Below, one piece after another: positions 57,259 through 64,000 of a stretch of 64,000 nucleotides of DNA. Location: the NCBI GenBank assembly GCA_016287765.1, contig JAEEWS010000011.1, positions 9,108-73,107 on the forward strand. Direction: 5' to 3'. The notes under the pieces are model-generated. The model ran no database searches and was not told where the DNA came from. It was given only the letters and a program-made list of their open reading frames with translations. Numbering within the stretch: position 1 is the first letter of the stretch; each line of letters opens with the position of its first letter. This DNA is from Lachnospiraceae bacterium. Its GTDB lineage: Bacteria > Bacillota_A > Clostridia > Lachnospirales > Lachnospiraceae. The translations under genes were made by a program, and so were the position numbers.

Positions 57259-59643
57259 TTATCTGTTTCTGTCGGCAAAGCCCTTAATGCTGGATGCGTT
57301 GGCATACTTCATAACATCATTGTCTTTTATGACGATAAGAGTAGGTGCCTGCATGATACCGTATTTTCCAACAAGTTCCTGATTTTCCTCGGCATCGATC
57401 ACTTCATAGTGATAATCTCTCAGGAATTCTTTTGCCATTTTGCAGTTGGGGCAAGTCTTTGTAGTGAAAAGATACATCTTTTCGTCACTTTTTGCAACCC
57501 CATCAACCTTAATTTCCACCATTCCGTCATTATCTGTCGATTTTGCCGTCTCGGGAGCGTTCTTGATCTTTGAGCCTGCTATATCATATACGACTCTGTT
57601 CTTGTATTCCTGGCTCTTACCTTCGTTCCAGTTCTGAACAGGGCGATAATAGCCGGTGATACGGCTGTAGACTTCAGCCTTTTCTCCGCATACGGGACAA
57701 GTGTAATGCTCGCCGGAAATGTATCCGTGAGTCTTGCAGACCGAATAGGTGGGAGACATTGTATAGTAAGGCAGCTTGTAATTCTCGGCAATTGTACGTA
57801 CCAACTTTGCTGCAGCCTTCCAGTCGGGAAGTCTCTCTCCCAGGAATGCATGGAATACTGTTCCTGAAGTATAGAGTGTCTGGAGCTCATCCTGAACGTC
57901 GAGAGCTTCGAAGATATCTCTGGTGCTGTCAACAGGAAGATGTGAGCTGTTGGTGTAATAAGGTGTATCGCCGGGTTTGCCTGCTGTGATGATGTCGGGA
58001 TAATGCTTCTTGTCATGCTTTGCAAGACGATAGCTTGTGGATTCTGCAGGAGTAGCTTCAAGGTTATAAAGGTCTCCGTACATCTCCTGATAATCGCTTA
58101 AGCGCTCTCTCATGTGGTTCAGGGTCTTCTTTGTGAACTCCTGAGCCTCAGGGCTGTTAAGATCCTTACCCAGCCACTTGGCATTGAGGCAGGCCTCGTT
58201 CATTCCCACAAGTCCGATGGTGGAGAAGTGGTTTGCAAAGGTTCCAAGATATCTCTTGGTGTAAGGATAAAGTCCTTCGTTAAGAAGCTTGGTGATAACA
58301 TCTCTCTTAACCTTAAGAGAACGTGCTGCGATGTCCATCATATGGTCGAGACGTGCAAAATAATCTTTTTCATCGGTTGCAAGATAAGCGATCCTGGGCA
58401 TGTTGATGGTTACAACGCCAACAGAACCTGTGCTCTCGCCGGATCCGAAGAAACCGCCGGTCTTCTTTCTGAGTTCACGAAGATCGAGGCGCAGACGGCA
58501 GCACATGGAACGTACGTCACTGGGCTGCATATCGGAATTGATATAGTTGGAGAAGTAAGGTGTTCCGTACTTCGCTGTCATTTCGAAAAGGAGTTTGTTA
58601 TTCTCTGTCTCGCTCCAGTCAAAATCCTTGGTAATGGAATAGGTGGGGATGGGATACTGGAATCCGCGTCCGTTGGCATCACCCTCGATCATGATCTCGA
58701 TGAATGCCTTGTTGACCATATCCATTTCCTTCTTACAATCCTTGTAGCAGAAGTCCACTTCTTTTCCGCCGATGATGCAGGGAAGGTTTGCAAGATCGTT
58801 GGGAACCGTCCAGTCAAGGGTGATGTTCGAGAAAGGAGCCTGTGTTCCCCAGCGGCTGGGAGTGTTAACGCCGTATACAAAGGACTGGATGCACTGCTTA
58901 ACCTCTTTGTAAGGAAGGTTGTCGATCTTTACAAAAGGTGCAAGATAGGTATCAAAAGAAGAGAATGCCTGTGCTCCGGCCCATTCGTTCTGCATGATGC
59001 CCAGGAAGTTAACCATCTGGTTGCAGAGAGTGGAAAGGTGGCTTGCAGGGGAAGATGTGATCTTTCCGGGAATTCCTCCCAGTCCTTCTTTTATAAGCTG
59101 CTTAAGAGACCAGCCTGCACAATAGCCTGTAAGCATGGACAGATCATGAATGTGGATGTCTGCATTCCTGTGTGCGCTTTCGATCTCCTGATCATATATT
59201 TCGGACAGCCAGTAATTGGCAGTGATGGCTCCGGAATTGTGAAGGATAAGACCTCCCACGGAATATGTAACCGTGGAATTCTCCTTTACTCTCCAGTCCT
59301 CTTCCTTTACATAGCTGTTAATGGTGTCTTTATAGTCAAGAATAGTGGACTTCATGTTGCGGATACGTTCTCTGTTTTTACGATAGAGGATGTATGCCTT
59401 GGCTACGTCGGTGTATCCGGTCTGCTCAAGTACATGCTCGCAACTGTCCTGAATATCTTCCACAGTGATGGTTCCATCCTTCACCTTATCCTGGAAATCA
59501 CTGGTTACTCTCAACGCAAGAAGATTGATGATATCTTCATTATAATTTTTCTGTGTGGCTGTAAAAGCTTTTGCAAGAGCGCCCGATATTTTGGAAATAT
59601 TAAAATCTGTTATTTCCCCATCCCTTTTTACTACACTGATCAT
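57259..59643 (-). CDS. nrdD: Anaerobic ribonucleotide reductase with fused glutaredoxin-like domain
   Basis: 794 residues from MISVVKRDGEITDF (59643, AAAGGAGAACGA in front). N-terminal ATP-cone (1-95), the ten-stranded barrel (about 130-630), a zinc ribbon (C636, H639, C649, C652) and the glycyl-radical loop RITGYYRP with G664, ended by WNEGKSQEYKNR. After the radical loop the chain does not stop: a Lys/Asp-rich linker leads to a thioredoxin-fold domain with C731-P-N-C734 (about 718-794). That suggests reduction by a fused glutaredoxin rather than by formate. The activase gene nrdG is not adjacent. It is transcribed alone. Confidence 0.93.
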   Translation of the reverse strand: MISVVKRDGEITDFNISKISGALAKAFTATQKNYNEDIINLLALRVTSDFQDKVKDGTITVEDIQDSCEHVLEQTGYTDVAKAYILYRKNRERIRNMKSTILDYKDTINSYVKEEDWRVKENSTVTYSVGGLILHNSGAITANYWLSEIYDQEIESAHRNADIHIHDLSMLTGYCAGWSLKQLIKEGLGGIPGKITSSPASHLSTLCNQMVNFLGIMQNEWAGAQAFSSFDTYLAPFVKIDNLPYKEVKQCIQSFVYGVNTPSRWGTQAPFSNITLDWTVPNDLANLPCIIGGKEVDFCYKDCKKEMDMVNKAFIEIMIEGDANGRGFQYPIPTYSITKDFDWSETENNKLLFEMTAKYGTPYFSNYINSDMQPSDVRSMCCRLRLDLRELRKKTGGFFGSGESTGSVGVVTINMPRIAYLATDEKDYFARLDHMMDIAARSLKVKRDVITKLLNEGLYPYTKRYLGTFANHFSTIGLVGMNEACLNAKWLGKDLNSPEAQEFTKKTLNHMRERLSDYQEMYGDLYNLEATPAESTSYRLAKHDKKHYPDIITAGKPGDTPYYTNSSHLPVDSTRDIFEALDVQDELQTLYTSGTVFHAFLGERLPDWKAAAKLVRTIAENYKLPYYTMSPTYSVCKTHGYISGEHYTCPVCGEKAEVYSRITGYYRPVQNWNEGKSQEYKNRVVYDIAGSKIKNAPETAKSTDNDGMVEIKVDGVAKSDEKMYLFTTKTCPNCKMAKEFLRDYHYEVIDAEENQELVGKYGIMQAPTLIVIKDNDVMKYANASSIKGFADRNR

Positions 59644-59711
59644 TTCGTTCTCCTTTCGAGTCTTTATCGGAAACTTTTGTTCCTGTTGCCTTCTGCAACG
59701 CTCTGAAATCG

Positions 59712-59796
59712 ATTTTAGCAAACCACAGTGGTTAAGTCAAGAGGTAAATAACAAAATATAGAAGCTGTTCTTGACTCCCACCACAACATCTTGCGT
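59712..59796 (-). promoter_or_regulatory. nrdD: nrdD promoter with operator palindrome and NrdR-like boxes
   Basis: Minus strand: TTGACT (59740-59735), 17-bp spacer, TAAAAT (59717-59712). The spacer holds a perfect 13-bp palindrome, AACCACTGTGGTT (59733-59721). Upstream, two 16-bp segments at 59781-59796 (ACGCAAGATGTTGTGG on the minus strand, 12 of 16 to the NrdR consensus) and 59751-59766 (11 of 16 on the plus strand) are centred 30 bp apart, the usual phase of NrdR box pairs. The rest of 59797-59993 holds only the hflX terminator. Confidence 0.5.
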
Positions 59797-59898
59797 AGGA
59801 AGGCCGCTGATTTATATTTCGGACATAAATATAAAAAATATAAGAAAAAAATTAAAAATGCCCTTTTTTCGCGGATTACTCACTTGTAGAAAAAAAGA

Positions 59899-59922
59899 AA
59901 AGAGTAACATTCGCTACTCTTT
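59899..59922 (-). terminator. hflX: hflX terminator
   Basis: Stem AAAGAGTA/TACTCTTT with an 8-nt loop, followed on the minus strand by TCTTTTTTTCT. Confidence 0.75.
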
Positions 59923-59993
59923 CTATTTTATATTTTCCACAATAATTAGTTTGATGTTATATTAACAAATACCATATGTAGTGTTTCAATTTT

Positions 59994-61241
59994 TTAAGAC
60001 CGGTCCACATAGGCCTTAACATGGATACCGTCTTCCTTGTATTCTTCCGAGATGATCTGTCCATTCCTGCGTATCTTCTGGATCTCACCGGCTTCTGCAA
60101 AGGAAAATACCTTTTCTATGTAGTTTCTACTTTCCTTTATTATACGGTCCAGAACTCCCTTAAGTTCTTCTATGCCCGTACCTGTTTTGGCAGACCCCTT
60201 GATCACATGGTCTGCCCGCATATCTCTGAGCCTGAATTCTTCAGTCTCCGGTCTGTCACATTTATTAAAGAAGGTGATAAAGGTCTTTCCTTTGATCCCC
60301 AGCTTGTCCAGAGTTTCATAGGTTACTTCGATCTTTTTTTCATGGTCGGGATTGGAAGCATCCACCACATGTATGATGATATCCGAGTACTTGGCTTCCT
60401 CAAGAGTGGATCTGAAGGCATCCACAAGATGATGAGGCAGTTTTCTTACAAAACCTACCGTGTCTGTCATCAGTACCTTCTGCCCCGTTCCCAGGTCCAG
60501 TTCCCTGACTACGGGATCCAGTGTGGCAAAGAGCATGTCAGCCTCCAGTTCACTCGCTCCCGTGGCTTTATTTAACAATGTGGACTTGCCTGCATTGGTG
60601 TATCCCACTATAGCCGCAGAAGGGATATTGGCCTTTGTTCTCTGTGCTCTGGTCACATCTCTGGTCCTGACCACATTGTCCAGCTCGTTGTTAAGCTCAG
60701 ATATCCTGTCTCTTATAAGTCTTCTGTCTGTCTCCAGCTTTTTTTCACCGGGACCTCTGGTTCCGATACCGCCACCCTGCCTCGAGAGACTTCTTCCCAT
60801 TCCTATAAGGTGGGACTGCCTGTATTTGAGCTGTGCCAGCTCTACCTGTATCTTTCCTTCTCTCGTAAGTGCATGTCTGGCAAATATTTCGAGGATTATC
60901 TGAGTTCTGTCACAGATCTTAAGATCCAGGGCGTCCTCCAGATTACTTAACTGGGCGGGAGTCAGTTCATCATCACTTACTACGCCTGTAGCACCCAGTT
61001 CTTCCGCCATAATTCTTAGTTCCTCCACCTTCCCTTTTCCGAAATAGGTGGATTTATCTATGGCTTCCCTGTTCTGTATAAGGATACCTACGGTTTCTCC
61101 TCCCGCAGTTTTAACCAGCTCTTTAAGTTCGTTTATGGAATCTGCCGTGTCATCCGGTGAATTTTTCCCATTTTTATAGGTGTCCCCAAGGGAGACACCT
61201 ATAAGTATAAATTTTTCAATTTCTTCTTTCAGTTCTATCAT
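59994..61241 (-). CDS. hflX: GTPase HflX
   Basis: 415 residues. An N-terminal nucleotide-binding domain (about 1-180, with GKGKVEELR and [14 protein letters not shown]) and the Gly-rich [15 protein letters not shown] linker precede the G domain: Walker [16 protein letters not shown] and NKCD. HflX splits stalled 70S ribosomes under stress. The start overlaps the chemoreceptor stop by four bases (ATGA), so translation is coupled, an unusual pairing of a ribosome rescue factor with a chemoreceptor. Confidence 0.94.
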   Translation of the reverse strand: MIELKEEIEKFILIGVSLGDTYKNGKNSPDDTADSINELKELVKTAGGETVGILIQNREAIDKSTYFGKGKVEELRIMAEELGATGVVSDDELTPAQLSNLEDALDLKICDRTQIILEIFARHALTREGKIQVELAQLKYRQSHLIGMGRSLSRQGGGIGTRGPGEKKLETDRRLIRDRISELNNELDNVVRTRDVTRAQRTKANIPSAAIVGYTNAGKSTLLNKATGASELEADMLFATLDPVVRELDLGTGQKVLMTDTVGFVRKLPHHLVDAFRSTLEEAKYSDIIIHVVDASNPDHEKKIEVTYETLDKLGIKGKTFITFFNKCDRPETEEFRLRDMRADHVIKGSAKTGTGIEELKGVLDRIIKESRNYIEKVFSFAEAGEIQKIRRNGQIISEEYKEDGIHVKAYVDRS

Positions 61242-62782
61242 AACTTAGCTTTTTCTGCCTTCTGTTTAATGTATTCGTCGATGAAACGTCCCATCTTTGC
61301 CGACTCTCCCGAAAGCGCGGATACAACCTCGTTAACGGTCTCAAACTTCTCGGAGTTCTGAGCACACATAGCAGTGGTCTCTTCACTTGCAGCGGATATC
61401 TCTTCCGTAGCGGAGGACAGGCTGTTGATACTGTCTGTGATGATGGCATTGGTTTCAATGAGTTCGTTGGTCTTTCCGTTCATGTTATCGATAGCCTCAT
61501 CCAGGCTGGAGAGACCGCCGGAGATCTTGTTAAAGTTCTCCTCAATGTCATGGATCATGGATATCTGGGTATTTATCTTTTCTATCATGCTGTCCATGGA
61601 TCCTATGGTCTCGTTGGAGTTTTCATTCAATTTTTCAATGATGGCCTGAATGTTCTCTGTGGATGACTTGGTCTGCTCGGAAAGCACTCTGATCTGTTCC
61701 GCAACCACAGCAAAGCCTCTACCCGCTTCTCCTGCCCTTGCAGCCTCTATGGAAGCATTAAGTGCAAGCAGGTTGGTCTTGTTGGATATACTCTGAATGA
61801 TACCGATGATCTTTTCCATGTCCATGGTATGATTGTGGAGTTCTTCCATGCTGGCTTTAACGGAATTGTTTTCCTGCTCCATGATCTCTGTCTGATTAAC
61901 AACGTTCTTAACCAAAACGAAGCCTTCCTTAACGGAATCCGAGGAAATCCTGGCGATCTGTCCCAGATCATCAGAAACCTTGGCGGTTTCCTTAACTACC
62001 TTCTGGATCTTTTCGGTAGTACGTGCCTGCTCGTTTATACTGTTAAGAGTGGTTTCCATACCTGCCGCCACATCATTCATGGCAGTGGTAACGCCCTTTG
62101 TATCTTCGTTTACTTCTTCTACAAGAGCTGTAATGGACTGTACCGAATCATCGATCTTAGAACCGATGTTGGCAATGGCATCCATCATGGTCTCCTGTTC
62201 CTTTTCGTTATCAAAGATCTCTTCCAGTTGCTCCTTATTGGTCTGATTGCTGAGCATAGTGGTAAGTCCGAGACTGATATTCATGATGACGATGCACATG
62301 ATCACTATCAGTGCACCTACAGGATCTTCTTTTACTCCCATAAGGTTACATACCACTGCGTTGATAACAGCTAATGCGATGTTTGCACCGGAAATGATGC
62401 CTATAAGTTTTTTGCTTCCGTACAGCATTACAGCTGCAGATACGGGGAAGATGAGGATGGTACTGCTTAAAGTCCCGGCCCTTATGGTGATAAATGTAAA
62501 TGCCACATAGAAGATGGGCAATGCTATCTTCAGATATTTCCATTGCTCAAATGTAAACAGGAAATAGATCATCATAGACGTCAGGGTGGTAACTATGAGG
62601 ATAATGGCCTCAAACACCAGTTCCTGAGACAATGTTCTACCGGTAATATACATGACAATGGTTACAATGAGCAATGCTACGTTGGAAGCATTTATCGCAA
62701 GATGAGTTGCAAGATTGGCTCTCTTGTTTTTCTTCTCTTCCAGATTCTTGGACTTGCGACGATTCTTAGTTACAGATGCCAT
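61238..62782 (-). CDS. Methyl-accepting chemotaxis protein with membrane-embedded sensor
   Basis: 514 residues. The first 190 are six hydrophobic helices with no sizeable external domain, so it probably senses in the membrane or an energy state. A long coiled-coil signalling domain follows (195-510) with the hairpin tip [20 protein letters not shown]. The HAMP domain is not evident. No pentapeptide tether is seen at the C-terminus (ends KQKAEKAKL). It is the first gene of the unit with hflX. Confidence 0.9.
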   Translation of the reverse strand: MASVTKNRRKSKNLEEKKNKRANLATHLAINASNVALLIVTIVMYITGRTLSQELVFEAIILIVTTLTSMMIYFLFTFEQWKYLKIALPIFYVAFTFITIRAGTLSSTILIFPVSAAVMLYGSKKLIGIISGANIALAVINAVVCNLMGVKEDPVGALIVIMCIVIMNISLGLTTMLSNQTNKEQLEEIFDNEKEQETMMDAIANIGSKIDDSVQSITALVEEVNEDTKGVTTAMNDVAAGMETTLNSINEQARTTEKIQKVVKETAKVSDDLGQIARISSDSVKEGFVLVKNVVNQTEIMEQENNSVKASMEELHNHTMDMEKIIGIIQSISNKTNLLALNASIEAARAGEAGRGFAVVAEQIRVLSEQTKSSTENIQAIIEKLNENSNETIGSMDSMIEKINTQISMIHDIEENFNKISGGLSSLDEAIDNMNGKTNELIETNAIITDSINSLSSATEEISAASEETTAMCAQNSEKFETVNEVVSALSGESAKMGRFIDEYIKQKAEKAKL

Positions 62783-62867
62783 AAAAACTACCTCCCATGA
62801 TGTATAAACTTAACGTCCGATGCATGCACAGAATATCAGTTGTCCCAGGCATCGCGCTTTTATCTGC

Positions 62868-62897
62868 ATTTTACACTGTCAGAGAGGTAGGTGTCAA
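62868..62897 (-). promoter_or_regulatory. Promoter of the chemoreceptor-hflX transcript
   Basis: Minus strand: TTGACA (62897-62892), 18-bp spacer, TAAAAT (62873-62868). It resembles a vegetative (sigma-A) promoter, not a flagellar sigma-28 one. Confidence 0.6.
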
Positions 62898-62955
62898 TAA
62901 ATTCTGAAACTTTATCTAAATTTAAGTCTTTTTTCTGTATTTTTTAACAGCAAAA

Positions 62956-64000
62956 TCACTCCGGGTCATACTTCTTCGTAACGATCTCATCAACTACCTG
63001 TTTAACGAAATTATTGAGGTCAACAGTAGTAGATTCCTGGCGTCCGTGCAATCTGAAGGTTACTGTATTCGCATCCTTCTCGTTGTTACCCAGAACGAGG
63101 ATGTAGGGAACCTTTTGGATCTGTGCTTCTCTCATCTTGTAACCGAGTTTTTCGGCACGCTCATCCAGTTCTACTCTTACATTACGTACATAGAGCTCTT
63201 CGTATACCTTCTCGGCATATGCCATGAGCTCGGGATCGTCATTCTTAACAGGAAGCACTTTAACCTGTACGGGAGACAGCCAAAGAGGAAGATTGCCCTT
63301 GGTCTCTTCAAGGATGTATGCCATGAAACGATCGAGAGATCCCAGGATAGCTCTGTGAAGGACTACAGGTGTTCTCTTGTCTCCGTCGGAATCGATGTAT
63401 GTAAGGTTAAACTTCATGGGAAGGCAGAAGTCCAGCTGACATGTGGAAAGCGTGTACTCATTTCCTACTGCCGGCTTAACGTTAACGTCAAGTTTCGGAC
63501 CATAGAATGCAGCTTCGCCAATCTCTTCCGTATAGTCTATCTTCAGCTCATTGAGAACTTCTCTTAAAGCATCCTCAGCCTTGTTCCACATCTCGTCATC
63601 GGGATGATACTTCTTGGTATCCGCAGGATCACGAAGAGAAAGAACACAGCGATAATTTGTGATATTAAAATCTTTATATACTTCCTTTATCAGAGCAACA
63701 ACGTTTGCAACTTCGTCCTTGATCTGCTCGGGTGTAACAAAGAGATGCGCATCGTTCTGGCAGAAGTGACGTCCTCTTTCGATACCCTTAAGTGTGCCGC
63801 TGGCTTCGAAACGGAAATCGTGAGCGATCTCACCTATCCTGATGGGAAGCTCTTTATAGGAATGGGGACGGTTAGCATAGATCATCATATGATGAGGGCA
63901 GTTCATGGGACGAAGAACGAAGCTTTCGCCTTCTACTTCCATCGCAGGGAACATGTTCTCCTTATAATGATCCCAGTGACCGGATGTCTTGTAAAGATCA
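62956..64000 (-). CDS. thrS: Threonyl-tRNA synthetase, 3' part (5' end outside window)
   Basis: About 348 C-terminal residues of ThrRS; the frame stays open to the window edge (preceding residues LYKTSGHWDHYKENMF), so the gene continues beyond 64000. The zinc ligands are C in RPMNCPHH, H in QNDAHLF and H in LHRAILGS; class II motif 2 is FRFEASGTLKGIERGRHF and motif 3 is in VLHRAILGSLDRF. The anticodon-binding domain fills the last 110 residues. It charges tRNA-Thr. Any T-box leader would lie outside the window. Confidence 0.96.
   Translation of the reverse strand, partial: DLYKTSGHWDHYKENMFPAMEVEGESFVLRPMNCPHHMMIYANRPHSYKELPIRIGEIAHDFRFEASGTLKGIERGRHFCQNDAHLFVTPEQIKDEVANVVALIKEVYKDFNITNYRCVLSLRDPADTKKYHPDDEMWNKAEDALREVLNELKIDYTEEIGEAAFYGPKLDVNVKPAVGNEYTLSTCQLDFCLPMKFNLTYIDSDGDKRTPVVLHRAILGSLDRFMAYILEETKGNLPLWLSPVQVKVLPVKNDDPELMAYAEKVYEELYVRNVRVELDERAEKLGYKMREAQIQKVPYILVLGNNEKDANTVTFRLHGRQESTTVDLNNFVKQVVDEIVTKKYDPE

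Noticed and set aside
58114..59706. 530-codon open frame on the plus strand opposite nrdD
   Set aside because: It is fully antisense to a clear full-length nrdD and has no recognisable domain or ribosome site; codon bias of nrdD explains it.
1..64000. CRISPR arrays, tRNA or rRNA genes
   Set aside because: No regularly spaced repeats with unique spacers and no cloverleaf or rRNA signature were seen in the intergenic regions.

Overview
The window looks like the chromosome of an obligately anaerobic, fermentative Firmicute, most likely a Lachnospiraceae member of the Butyrivibrio/Roseburia kind. The evidence is a long AdhE, two [FeFe]-hydrogenase-type proteins including a PAS-bearing sensory one, a class III (anaerobic) ribonucleotide reductase, HemZ, methylglyoxal synthase, an abundance of cyclic-di-GMP proteins, and a clostridial-type conjugative element. 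No oxygen-dependent enzyme and no sporulation gene was recognised. This is by-eye taxonomy; no database was consulted.

Layout. 1-7062 is accessory DNA, visibly more A+T-rich than the rest. It is a decayed integrative conjugative element (ICE) abutting the 3' end of the rRNA methyltransferase gene rlmD/rumA. It holds an intact repA-parA-parB block with an XRE regulator and a small membrane gene, then a DUF5688-like gene, a Cys-rich small gene, a second truncated repA, and an internal VirB4 ATPase fragment fused to it at a deletion junction near 1431. 7063-34527 is core chromosome: rlmD; metY; the rhamnose operon rfbBDC with a radical-SAM (spore photoproduct lyase-like) gene; a zinc/cadmium P-type ATPase with a His/Asp repeat tail plus its ArsR regulator; ispE; a pseudo-kinase/EAL pair; tig-clpP-clpX; a GGDEF protein followed by glmM; a MacB-like exporter with a surface protein; a hybrid histidine kinase; galM.

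34544-43924 contains upp and then the most interesting block: adhE, an APH-like kinase, two thioredoxin-like [2Fe-2S] proteins, the sensory hydrogenase HydS, a SpoIIE-type phosphatase and a catalytic-type [FeFe] hydrogenase. The seven genes are packed head to tail on the minus strand (gaps of 37 bp or less) behind one promoter whose -35 region is covered by a near-perfect Rex (NADH/NAD+) operator. This suggests one redox- and hydrogen-responsive fermentation operon. A perfect 26-bp inverted repeat of REP/MITE type lies just upstream.

44020-49669 holds a LysR regulator, a small membrane protein, a LexA-like autocleaving repressor with twin operators, a cold-shock protein, mgsA and aspS. 49674-57156 is a compact operon thyA-folA-mraY-like-apt-rel-hemZ-HD-GYP, linking thymidylate and purine salvage to (p)ppGpp and c-di-GMP signalling. 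57259-64000 holds nrdD (with a fused glutaredoxin-like tail and NrdR-like boxes upstream), hflX, a membrane-embedded chemoreceptor and the 3' part of thrS.

No tRNA, rRNA or CRISPR array was seen. Promoters, terminators and operators are given where the sequence is clear; all assignments rest on reading the sequence and protein motifs.
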